This document shows positions 8,148 through 15,584 of a stretch of 64,000 bases of DNA, in pieces (within the stretch, counting starts at the first letter, position 1; every line of letters begins with the position of its first letter). The notes beneath the pieces are model-generated. The model was not told the DNA's origin and made no database searches. It saw only the letters and a list, made by a program, of their open reading frames with translations. Position numbers and translations under genes: made by a program. The DNA comes from Streptomyces sp. SID8374 (GTDB lineage: Bacteria; Actinomycetota; Actinomycetes; Streptomycetales; Streptomycetaceae). The stretch lies in NCBI RefSeq assembly GCF_009865135.1, contig NZ_WWGH01000002.1, forward strand, positions 1,922,001-1,986,000, in the 5' to 3' direction.

Positions 8148-9044
8148 TCACGCCTCGACGCTCATGCCCTTGCGCAGTTGCTTGACGATCCGGGTCAGCA
8201 GCCGCGACACATGCATCTGGGAGACGCCCAGCTCCGCGCCGATCTGTGCCTGGGTCATCTCGGCCCCGAACCGCATCTGCACGATCCGGCGCTCCCGGTC
8301 GTCCAGCTGCTCCAGCAGCGGTGCCAGGGTGTGCAGGTTCTCGACGGTCTCCATGGCCGGGTCGGCCTCGCCGAGCACATCGGCGTACGCGCGCTGCTCC
8401 TGGCCGGAGTCGCTGTCGGCCGAGGGGGTGTCGAGGGAGCCGGCGGAGTAGCCGTTGGCGGCCACGAGCCCCTCGATGATCTCCTCCTCGGGCAGGTCCA
8501 GGTGGGCGGCGAGCTCCTTGACCGTGGGGTCGCGGTCCAGCTCGGCGGAGAGCTGCTCCTTCGCCTTGGCGAGGTCGACCCGCAGCTCCTGGAGGCGGCG
8601 CGGCACATGCACGGACCAGGTGGTGTCCCGGAAGAAGCGCTTGATCTCGCCCACGATGTAGGGGACGGCGAAGGTCGCGAACTCGACCTCGCGGGACAGG
8701 TCGAAGCGGTCGATCGCCTTGATCAGCCCGATCGTGCCGACCTGGATGATGTCCTCGGTGTCGTCGCCGCCGCGGTTGCGGAACCGGGACGCGGCGAAGC
8801 GGACCAGCGAGAGGTTCATCTCGATCAGGGTGTTGCGGGCGTACTGGTACTCGTGGGTGCCCTCCTCCAGAACCTGGAGGCGGTCGAAGAAGACCTTGGA
8901 CAGGGCCCGCGCGTCCTTGGGGGCGACCTTTCCGGCGTCCTCGACCCAGGGCAGCTCCTCGGCGCCGACGTCGGTCCGCGTGCCCGCCAGGTCGTCGCTC
9001 AGAGGCGCCGTCGCTCCGGTGGCTCGCACAGACATCGCCGTCAT
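8148..9044 (-). CDS. RNA polymerase sigma factor, SigB/SigF/SigG family
   Basis: From the ATG at 9044 (GGGAGGG ribosome site about 8 nt upstream) the product is 298 residues. Region 2 includes the core-binding segment EDIIQVGTIGLIKAIDRFD and the -10 recognition stretch VEFATFAVPYIVGEIKRFFRD. Region 3 follows, and region 4 ends with a helix-turn-helix (TQAQIGAELGVSQMHVSRLLTRI). This is the general-stress/late-development sigma type, normally held by an RsbW-like protein. The preceding signalling operon and the STAS and RsbW-like genes are plausible regulators, though none overlaps it. A much longer reading frame upstream of 9044 lacks family similarity and runs into the divergent gene. Confidence 0.92.
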   Translation of the reverse strand: MTAMSVRATGATAPLSDDLAGTRTDVGAEELPWVEDAGKVAPKDARALSKVFFDRLQVLEEGTHEYQYARNTLIEMNLSLVRFAASRFRNRGGDDTEDIIQVGTIGLIKAIDRFDLSREVEFATFAVPYIVGEIKRFFRDTTWSVHVPRRLQELRVDLAKAKEQLSAELDRDPTVKELAAHLDLPEEEIIEGLVAANGYSAGSLDTPSADSDSGQEQRAYADVLGEADPAMETVENLHTLAPLLEQLDDRERRIVQMRFGAEMTQAQIGAELGVSQMHVSRLLTRIVKQLRKGMSVEA

Positions 9045-9279
9045 GGTGTCACCCTCCCTGTCACCCAATGTGTCGGACGGTCGCCTTCCCGGTCGTTCCG
9101 AAGTCATGCGTGCCTTTTCGAGAAAGTTTTCCGGCCCCTGTTTTCCGGTCCTCGTCCGGGCCGTCACCCGCGCCGCCCGCCCGACCGGAGCAGCCTCGCG
9201 CGCATGGCAGACTTGAGCGGGGTGTTTCGGCCCGCGGTGTCCCCTGACCCGCGGGGATGAAGATGACAGAGGAACGGCA

Positions 9280-10764
9280 ATGACGGTGACAGAGGACAGC
9301 CCGGAGCTCGCTCCCGGAATCGACGAGTTCGGTCCCGGTATCGACCCGGAGCGGCTGGCCGTCTGCCTGAGCGTGCTGGACGAACTCGACCGCATCGAGG
9401 TCGACCACCCGGACGCCGTCGCCGTCCGCCGGGCCACCGCCGGGATCTACCGCACGGTGAAGCAGCGCCGCCGCCAGGAGCGCCGGGCCGCCAAGACCGC
9501 CCACGACCGGGCCGTCACCGAGGCGACCGCGACCGGCTCGGCCGAGCGCATCGACGACGAGACACAGGGCGTCCTGCCGTCCTCCTCCGCCCAGGCCGAG
9601 ATCGCGGGGATACTCCAGCGCCCCCGCTCCTGCTACATCTGCAAGACCCGGTACGTCGAGGTGGACGCGTTCTACCACCAGCTCTGCCAGCCCTGCGCCA
9701 AGGAGAACCGCGCCCGCCGCGACGCCCGCACCGACCTCACCGGCCGCCGGGCGCTGCTCACCGGCGGCCGGGCGAAGATCGGCATGTACATCGCGCTGCG
9801 GCTGCTGCGCGACGGGGCGCACACCACCATCACCACCCGCTTCCCCAACGACGCGATCCGCCGCTTCAAGGCGATGGAGGACAGCGACGAGTGGATCCAC
9901 CGGCTGAAGATCGTCGGCATCGACCTCCGCGACCCGGCCCAGGTGGTCGCGCTGGCCGACTCCGTCGCCGCCGAGGGCCCGCTGGACATCCTGATCAACA
10001 ACGCGGCCCAGACGGTACGCCGCTCGCCGGGGGCCTACAGCGAGCTCGTGGCCGCCGAGTCCGCCCCGCTGCCGGCGGGTGAGCTGCCCGCCGCCGAGGT
10101 CATCGGCACCTTCGGCAGCGGCACGGTCGACCGGGTGGCCGCCCTGCCCGCCGCCCGCAAGGAGGGCCTCAGCGCCCAGGAGGTCACCGACCTCGCCCTG
10201 GTCACCGGCTCCGCCTCCCCGGCCCGGATCGCCGCGGGCACCGCGATCGACGCGGGCGGGCTCGTCCCGGACCTGCACGACACCAACAGCTGGGTCCAGA
10301 CGGTCGAGGACGTGGAGCCGATCGAGTTGCTGGAGGTCCAGCTCTGCAACTCCACCGCGCCGTTCATCCTGATCAGCCGGCTCCGCCCGGCGATGGCCAG
10401 GGCCGCGGCCAAGCACGCGTACGTCGTCAACGTCTCCGCGATGGAGGGCGTCTTCAGCCGGGGCTACAAGGGCGCGGGCCACCCGCACACCAACATGGCC
10501 AAGGCCGCGCTCAACATGCTCACGCGCACCAGCGCCCAGGAGATGTACGAGAAGGACAGCATCCTGATGACGGCGGTGGACACCGGCTGGATCACCGACG
10601 AGCGGCCGCACCCGGACAAGATGCGGCTGGCCGAGGAGGGCTTCCACGCCCCGCTGGACCTCGTCGACGGCGCGGCCCGGGTCTACGACCCGATCGTGCG
10701 CGGCGAGGGCGGCGAGGCGCTCTACGGCTGCTTCCTCAAGGACTACGCCCCCGCGAACTGGTAA
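9280..10764 (+). CDS. SDR-fold oxidoreductase with N-terminal Cys4 motif and altered active site
   Basis: The 494-residue product has a charged helical N-terminus (1-105), a Cys4 motif (CYIC near 118 and CQPC near 138) that probably binds zinc, and then a Rossmann domain. The cofactor motif is TGGRAKIG (about 160-167) and the NNAA motif follows near 238. The catalytic YxxxK position reads TNMAK, so Thr replaces the catalytic Tyr, while the serine strand VNVSAMEG is kept. A large insertion (about 250-345) splits the Rossmann fold. It may be a binding or non-classical reductase. Substrate is unknown. The gene is divergent from the sigma factor gene and is closed by a good terminator. Confidence 0.75.
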   Translation: MTVTEDSPELAPGIDEFGPGIDPERLAVCLSVLDELDRIEVDHPDAVAVRRATAGIYRTVKQRRRQERRAAKTAHDRAVTEATATGSAERIDDETQGVLPSSSAQAEIAGILQRPRSCYICKTRYVEVDAFYHQLCQPCAKENRARRDARTDLTGRRALLTGGRAKIGMYIALRLLRDGAHTTITTRFPNDAIRRFKAMEDSDEWIHRLKIVGIDLRDPAQVVALADSVAAEGPLDILINNAAQTVRRSPGAYSELVAAESAPLPAGELPAAEVIGTFGSGTVDRVAALPAARKEGLSAQEVTDLALVTGSASPARIAAGTAIDAGGLVPDLHDTNSWVQTVEDVEPIELLEVQLCNSTAPFILISRLRPAMARAAAKHAYVVNVSAMEGVFSRGYKGAGHPHTNMAKAALNMLTRTSAQEMYEKDSILMTAVDTGWITDERPHPDKMRLAEEGFHAPLDLVDGAARVYDPIVRGEGGEALYGCFLKDYAPANW

Positions 10765-10828
10765 ACCCGGCCTCCGCCGGCGTAACCCGACCGGCTCAAT
10801 CGGAGCCGCATCTTCCGTGCGGCGGCCG

Positions 10829-10864
10829 AAAACCCGGCCCAGGATGGATTCTGGGCCGGGTTTT
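10829..10864 (+). terminator. Rho-independent terminator of the SDR gene
   Basis: AAAACCCGGCCCAG (10829-10842) pairs perfectly with CTGGGCCGGGTTTT (10851-10864) around an 8-nt loop, followed by one more T. The T-run and A-run make it potentially bidirectional. Confidence 0.9.
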
Positions 10865-11145
10865 TGCTGCTCGAAGTGGCCGAAAGTGACCCACTGCACA
10901 CGTTCTATAGAGCGCGGAGCCGCTCATTTGGTTACTCTGAGGCGAACGGACGCCATCGAGGAGCCCACGAAGGTTCCCCGACCGTCCCGGGACAGGTCTG
11001 CAACCCGACCGCCGTCCCGCCCCGACACGGCGCCACCGCGACCGACATATCTCAAGCCCCTGCCCCACTCCGGGGCGGTCGATCTCCGGCGCCGCACCCG
11101 GAGCGTCGGCGCCGCCCCGGGTGACGCGACACAGAGGAGTGCGCG
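10865..11145. other. Intergenic leader before the 58-residue ORF
   Basis: No gene is supported here. An A/T-richer patch around 10900-10945, with a TACTCT that could serve as a -10 element, is the likeliest promoter area for the small ORF at 11146. That would give a GC-rich leader of about 200 nt. I saw no clear riboswitch. Confidence 0.35.
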
Positions 11146-11322
11146 GTGACGACACCAGAACTGACGATGCGCGAGAAGCGACCCGCCGAACGGTACGGGG
11201 AGCGGACCGCACGCCCCGAGAAGCTCCGGAACATCGAGGTGTGGGCCAGGTCCGCACCGATCCGGCTGGCCGGCTACGAGGACGACCTCGCCGAGCCGCA
11301 CATCCTGCCCGGCATCGACTGA
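11146..11322 (+). CDS. Small unknown protein, 58 residues
   Basis: The reading frame starts at GTG 11146 with AGAGGAG (11133-11139) 6 nt upstream and ends at TGA 11322. The first half is highly charged and Arg/Glu-rich (TMREKRPAERYGERTARP). The second half contains LRNIEVWARSAPIRL and an acidic Pro/Ile end, EDDLAEPHILPGID. There is no signal peptide and no membrane segment. I do not recognise it. The charged N-terminus with a short distinct C-terminus resembles a leader-core peptide, but no modifying enzyme is next to it, so a small regulatory or binding protein is equally possible. Codon usage looks like a real gene. Confidence 0.6.
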   Translation: MTTPELTMREKRPAERYGERTARPEKLRNIEVWARSAPIRLAGYEDDLAEPHILPGID

Positions 11323-11353
11323 CCGATTGGGCACGCCTCTTCCGCAGGCTGCC

Positions 11354-12808
11354 TCAGCGCGACCCACGGCCCGTGTCCCGGCCCTCCCGCTCCGGCGGGA
11401 GCGGCCGGGACACGGGCCGCATGAATTCCCGGACGTAGGTGCGGTCCCACCAGGCGCCGGTGGCCCGCAGCTCCCGGAGGCCGGTGAACCAGTAGTGGAA
11501 GACCCGGGCGCGCACATGCAGGGGCGGGGCGTCGGGGAACGGGTTGTGCGCGAGCAGCCGGAGCATGTCCCGGTCGCCGCGCAGCAGCCGCTCGGTGAAC
11601 GGGCCGAACCAGGAGCGCGCGTACGCCGGGGAGAGTGCCGCGAACCACATCATCCAGTCGAGTCGCAGGTGGTACGGGGCGAACAGGCGCGGCAGCCGCC
11701 GTACATCGCCCGGTTTGCCGCGGAAGCCGTACTCCCGCCAGTCGGCGCCCTCGTCCGCGACCGGATCGGCCGTGCCCTCCACCACCACTTCCAGCCGCAT
11801 CCTGCTGATGGAGCCGAACGCCCCGTAGGTGTTGACCAGGTGCAGGGGGTCGAAGGACCGGTTCATCACCTGGCGGCGCGAGAGCATATTGCGCGCGGGG
11901 CGGTAGCTGAGGACCAGGACCAGGGCCGTCACCGCGATGACGAGCACCTCGTACCAGAGCGGGGGCGCGGCCAGGGCGGGCGGCTGCCCGGTGAGCGGGG
12001 TCCAGTCGATGACGGAGAGCGCCAGCGCGATGGTCAGCCAGTTCAGCCAGGCGAAGTTGCCCGACGCGACCAGCCAGAGCTGGGTGAGCACCATCAGGGC
12101 GGCGGCCGCGCTCGCCACCGGCTGCGGGGTGAACAGCAGGAAGGGGACCAGCAGCTGGGTGACGTGGTTGGCGGCCACCTCGACCCGGTGGACCGGCCGC
12201 GGCAGATGGTGGAAGAACCAGCTGAGCGGCCCCGGCATCGGCTGGGTCTCATGGTGGAAGTCGAGGCAGGTCAGCTTCCGCCAGCACGCGTCGCCGCGCA
12301 TCTTGATGAGCCCGGCGCCGAATTCCAGCCGGAACAGCAGCCACCGCAGCAGCCAGAGCACCAGGACGGGCGGCGCGGTGTCCCCCGTACCGAGAAAGAC
12401 CGCGAGGAACCCGGTCTCCAGGAGCAGCGACTCCCAGCCGAATCCGTACCAGACCTGCCCGACCTGGACGATCGACAGGTACAGCACCCAGGGCAGCGCC
12501 CACAGGAGCATCCCGCCCCAGAGCGGCAGGCGGCCGTCCAGACCGGCGATCAGGGCCACCGAGACCGCGCAGCCGCCCCAGGCGACGGCGGCGAAGAAGC
12601 GGTCGGAGTAGTGCAGCCGGAACAGCCCCGGTGCCGCCTTCCAGGGGGTGCGCCGGAGCAGGTCCGGTACGGGCAGGATGCCGCGCTCGCCGATCAGCGC
12701 GCGGAACTGGAGGGCAGCGGAGAGGAAGGCGACCAGGTAGATCACGGCCAGCGTCCGCTGGAAGACCAGCCTGCTCAGCCAGTAGCCGTCGGCGGAGAAC
12801 CACTCCAT
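11354..12808 (-). CDS. Lipase maturation factor family membrane protein
   Basis: The 484-residue product matches the lipase maturation factor (LMF1/DUF1222) family. It has many membrane helices in the first 330 residues, the conserved FLLRLEFGAGLIK-like segment (here LLFRLEFGAGLIKMRGD) followed by CWRKLTCLDFHHETQPMP, and a soluble C-terminal part with DWMMWFAAL. In animals the family helps fold secreted lipases; the bacterial role is unproven. The ATG at 12808 has GGCAGGG just upstream; the longer open frame above it belongs to another gene. It is the last gene of an operon with the DUF1990 and YndJ-like genes and ends about 30 nt from the small ORF. Confidence 0.85.
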   Translation of the reverse strand: MEWFSADGYWLSRLVFQRTLAVIYLVAFLSAALQFRALIGERGILPVPDLLRRTPWKAAPGLFRLHYSDRFFAAVAWGGCAVSVALIAGLDGRLPLWGGMLLWALPWVLYLSIVQVGQVWYGFGWESLLLETGFLAVFLGTGDTAPPVLVLWLLRWLLFRLEFGAGLIKMRGDACWRKLTCLDFHHETQPMPGPLSWFFHHLPRPVHRVEVAANHVTQLLVPFLLFTPQPVASAAAALMVLTQLWLVASGNFAWLNWLTIALALSVIDWTPLTGQPPALAAPPLWYEVLVIAVTALVLVLSYRPARNMLSRRQVMNRSFDPLHLVNTYGAFGSISRMRLEVVVEGTADPVADEGADWREYGFRGKPGDVRRLPRLFAPYHLRLDWMMWFAALSPAYARSWFGPFTERLLRGDRDMLRLLAHNPFPDAPPLHVRARVFHYWFTGLRELRATGAWWDRTYVREFMRPVSRPLPPEREGRDTGRGSR

Positions 12809-12837
12809 CCCTGCCAGTATCGGTCCGGCGGTGGTGT

Positions 12838-13350
12838 TCAGCCCGCCGCTACGAGCCGGCGCAGCGTCCGGCCCAGCCGGCGCGCGTACCAGAGCTGCAC
12901 GTGGGGCACGAGCGGCCCCGCGAGCCGTGCGTACCAGACGGCGGGGCGCGAGAACGCCGTGACGGTGAACCAGACCGTGCCGTCGTCCGCCAGGTCGACC
13001 ACGAAGCACTCCTCGCCGTTCTCCGGGTGGCCGGTGAGGGTGCCGTAGCCGAACCCGGTGCGGCCCTCCTCCCCGTACGCCGTCCAGATCACCTCGCACG
13101 GGGCGGCCAGGCGCAGCGGCCCCACGCCGAGCGACACCCGTACGGAGGCTCCGGGCTCCGCGCGTGCGGCCGAGGCCTCGATCCCGGCCCCCGAGGCCCG
13201 GTGCATCCGCCACTCTGTCACCGCCGCGCCCGCCACCGCGAAGTCGTCCGGGCCCCGGCCGACCCGGGTGCGGTGGTGCAGGTGGTGGTAGCCCTGGGGG
13301 AGCGGGCCGAGGCGGGTGGCCCCGACCTCGGGGTAGGTGAGCGTGCTCAT
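12838..13350 (-). CDS. DUF1990 family protein
   Basis: The product from the ATG at 13350 is 170 residues, soluble, and starts MSTLTYPEVGAT. It contains the motifs TEWRMHRASG, a VIWTAYGEEGRTGFGYGTLTGHPENGEECF block and a C-terminal HVQLWYARRLGRTLRRL, which fit the DUF1990 family (small proteins of unknown biochemical role, often fused to or next to YndJ-like membrane proteins). Its start overlaps the stop of the YndJ-like gene by 4 nt (ATGA, 13350-13347), which means coupled translation and a likely joint function. Confidence 0.8.
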   Translation of the reverse strand: MSTLTYPEVGATRLGPLPQGYHHLHHRTRVGRGPDDFAVAGAAVTEWRMHRASGAGIEASAARAEPGASVRVSLGVGPLRLAAPCEVIWTAYGEEGRTGFGYGTLTGHPENGEECFVVDLADDGTVWFTVTAFSRPAVWYARLAGPLVPHVQLWYARRLGRTLRRLVAAG

Positions 13351-14183
13351 GCGGTCCTGCTTTCCGGGTGGGTGGTGGTGCGGATGCGCTGCCAGGCGAG
13401 GAGTGCGCACAGGGCGAAGCCCAGGGCGTTGCCGAGGCCATGGGTGGCGGCCATCCAGGTCAGGGTGGGGTGGGGCAGTCCGGTCGCCTCGCCGACCGCC
13501 CAGCTCAGGGCGAGCAGCATGGTCGCCACCAGGACGGCGGCGGAGGTGAGGAGCAGCAGCCGGGTCGTCCTGTCGCGGCCCTCCGCGCGCCCCAGGCGCC
13601 AGGTGAGCAGGCCGACGGTCCACATGCCGGCCGTCAGGACCACGGCCCCGGCCAGTTCGGCCCAATCGCCGATGAAGTAGCCGACGAGGACGAGCAGCGT
13701 GCCCAGCGGCACGCTCAGCGCGGCGAACCGGCCCGCAGGACTCCCGGCGACCTGGCAGACGAGCCCGGCGACCAGGGCGGCGGCGAAACCGGCGAAGTGG
13801 AAGTGCGGCACGGTCAGGGCGAGGATGCCCAGCTCGAAGCCGAACAGCTCGTGGCCCCACCGCTCCGCGACCAGGGCGAGCGCGGCGACGGCCGGGGTGG
13901 TGAGCGCGGTGAGCAGGGCGATCCCGGCAGGGGAGAGGTCCCTGCCCCGCACCGCCCGGCGGGCGCCGTACAGGGCGAGAAGGACGGTGCCCAGTGCGTA
14001 GCACGAGGCGAGCGCGGTGGCGGTAGGGCCACGCGGCAGCCATAGGGCCACCGCGCCGGGGACGGCGAAGAGGGGCCAGAGCCTCCGGATCCCGTCCAGC
14101 TCCCGCAGCCCGGTGAGCCGCAGCCCTGCCGGGACGACCAGGAGCATCCCCAGCATCACGATCACGTTGACCAGTACGGTCAC
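13347..14183 (-). CDS. YndJ-like integral membrane protein
   Basis: The 278-residue product from the GTG at 14183 consists of about eight to nine hydrophobic helices. It carries the motif LTVPHFHFAGFAAAL (about residues 125-140) and ends with a segment TWMAATHGLGNALGFALCALLAW, features of the YndJ family found in Bacillus and actinobacteria. Function is unknown. It is the first gene of a three-gene operon with the DUF1990 and lipase-maturation-like genes. A longer start at a TTG (14213) is possible but would sit inside a palindromic operator, which makes it unlikely. Confidence 0.75.
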   Translation of the reverse strand: MTVLVNVIVMLGMLLVVPAGLRLTGLRELDGIRRLWPLFAVPGAVALWLPRGPTATALASCYALGTVLLALYGARRAVRGRDLSPAGIALLTALTTPAVAALALVAERWGHELFGFELGILALTVPHFHFAGFAAALVAGLVCQVAGSPAGRFAALSVPLGTLLVLVGYFIGDWAELAGAVVLTAGMWTVGLLTWRLGRAEGRDRTTRLLLLTSAAVLVATMLLALSWAVGEATGLPHPTLTWMAATHGLGNALGFALCALLAWQRIRTTTHPESRTA

Positions 14184-14199
14184 GGCCCCACCCCCACAT

Positions 14200-14213
14200 T
14201 TGAACGCGTTCAA
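14200..14213. promoter_or_regulatory. Palindromic operator, proximal copy
   Basis: TTGAACGCGTTCAA is a perfect 14-bp palindrome. It falls just after the predicted transcription start of the YndJ operon. An identical copy lies 40 bp away (14240-14253). Such paired palindromes are typical TetR-type operators; no TetR gene is in this neighbourhood. Confidence 0.75.
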
Positions 14214-14224
14214 CTCCTAAGAGG

Positions 14225-14253
14225 AGAGTAGAGGTTTTATTGAACGCGTTCAA
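14225..14253 (-). promoter_or_regulatory. Promoter of the YndJ operon overlapped by the distal operator
   Basis: On the minus strand TTGAAC (14253-14248) and TACTCT (14230-14225) are 17 nt apart. The -35 element is the first half of the distal TTGAACGCGTTCAA palindrome (14240-14253), so a bound repressor would block RNA polymerase directly. Confidence 0.65.
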
Positions 14254-14354
14254 GAAAGCTGTTCCCGGGCCGGTGTCCGCTTGCGGGCCGTCGTCCGGTG
14301 CGGCACAGATGGTGACGGACCCATCCGTTCGCCATGGACAGGCAGGAGAGCTCT

Positions 14355-15494
14355 GTGCGCTCACCCAGACGTTCCCGACGCGCCGCGCTCGCCGCACTGG
14401 CCGCCGGGGTCCTGCTCGCCGCCACCGGCTGCGACAGCGCCGCCGACCGCACCACGAAGGGCACCACCGGCACCGCGGAGGCCGAGGACGTCCTCCTCCA
14501 GCCGCTCGGCGAGCCCGGCCCCGGGCCCTTCACGAAGTCGACGGCGCGGCCGGCGCCCTCCCCGTCGGCCACCCGTTCGCCGCAGGAGGACGGCGGATCC
14601 GCCACCCGGACGGTGCATCGCGTCTCGGGAGCCGTTCCCGGGCTCTACGGCGGCGTCCGGTCCGAGGCGTCCTGCGACGTGGCACAGCAGGCCCGCCTGC
14701 TCACCGCCGACCAGGACAAGGCGCGCGCCTTCGCGGAGAAGGCGGGCATCGAGGCCGTGCAGATCCCCGGCTATCTGCGCTCGCTCACCCCGGTGGTCCT
14801 GCGCGCCGACACCCAGGTCACCAACCACGGCTACAGCTCCGGCTCCGTCACCGCCTTCCAGGCCGTGCTCCAGGCGGGCACCGCCGTCCTGGTCGACAGC
14901 AGGGGGCTGCCGAAGGTCCGCTGCACCTGCGGCAATCCGCTGGACCGGCCGGTGGTCGCGAAGGGGCAGGTCACCCACCGGGGCGAGCGCTGGGCCGGGT
15001 ACGACCCCGCGCGGATCCTGGCGATCGACGCGGGCGTGCGGCCGGTGAGCAGCCTGATCATCGTGAACACCGCCGACAACACCTGGATCGAACGGGCCGT
15101 CGGCGACGATGTCGGACGCGACCGCGACCCGGAGGGCCCGCCGCCCTTCGAGCCGAGCCAGGACCTGCTCTTCCCGTCCCCGGCCCGCCCCTCCGATCCC
15201 GAACCCACGGAGACCGCCCCGTCGGCCCCGGCCCCCGCCGAACCGGAGAGCTCGCCGTGCCCGGACCCCTCGGGCGACCCCGCCGAGCTGCCTCCCGGCT
15301 GCCCGCCGCCCATGGAGCCCGACCCCGGCACCGAGGCGCCGGACGACTTCGACGGCATGCCGACCGACGAGCCCTGGGAGATGGAGGAGGACGGGTCCGG
15401 CGTGGTGCCGGAGCCGACCCAGGTCTTCCCCGGCGACCCCGACGGTCTCGACGAGCCGGCGGACGACGCCGTTCCGGAGCCGTTCGCCGGCTGA
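14355..15494 (+). CDS. Secreted lipoprotein, DUF6777-like, with long acidic Pro-rich tail
   Basis: The GTG at 14355 has AGGAG (14344-14348) 6 nt upstream and gives 379 residues. The N-terminus has twin arginines (SRRAAL), a hydrophobic stretch and a lipobox-like LAATGC with the acylated Cys near residue 26. A globular core (about 85-260) contains the motif RCTCGNPLDRPV. The last about 120 residues are low-complexity, rich in Pro, Glu and Asp, as in a cell-wall-spanning or flexible tail. This matches a Streptomyces lipoprotein family of unknown role. It is a single gene; the YndJ operator region lies about 100 bp upstream and could also influence it. Confidence 0.7.
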   Translation: MRSPRRSRRAALAALAAGVLLAATGCDSAADRTTKGTTGTAEAEDVLLQPLGEPGPGPFTKSTARPAPSPSATRSPQEDGGSATRTVHRVSGAVPGLYGGVRSEASCDVAQQARLLTADQDKARAFAEKAGIEAVQIPGYLRSLTPVVLRADTQVTNHGYSSGSVTAFQAVLQAGTAVLVDSRGLPKVRCTCGNPLDRPVVAKGQVTHRGERWAGYDPARILAIDAGVRPVSSLIIVNTADNTWIERAVGDDVGRDRDPEGPPPFEPSQDLLFPSPARPSDPEPTETAPSAPAPAEPESSPCPDPSGDPAELPPGCPPPMEPDPGTEAPDDFDGMPTDEPWEMEEDGSGVVPEPTQVFPGDPDGLDEPADDAVPEPFAG

Positions 15495-15584
15495 CCGGCC
15501 GCGCCCGGACCCCCTCCAGCCCGTGCGGCGACCGCTCCGGTCCACGGAACGGATCACTCGAAGAATCGGACAAATGGTGGCAGA

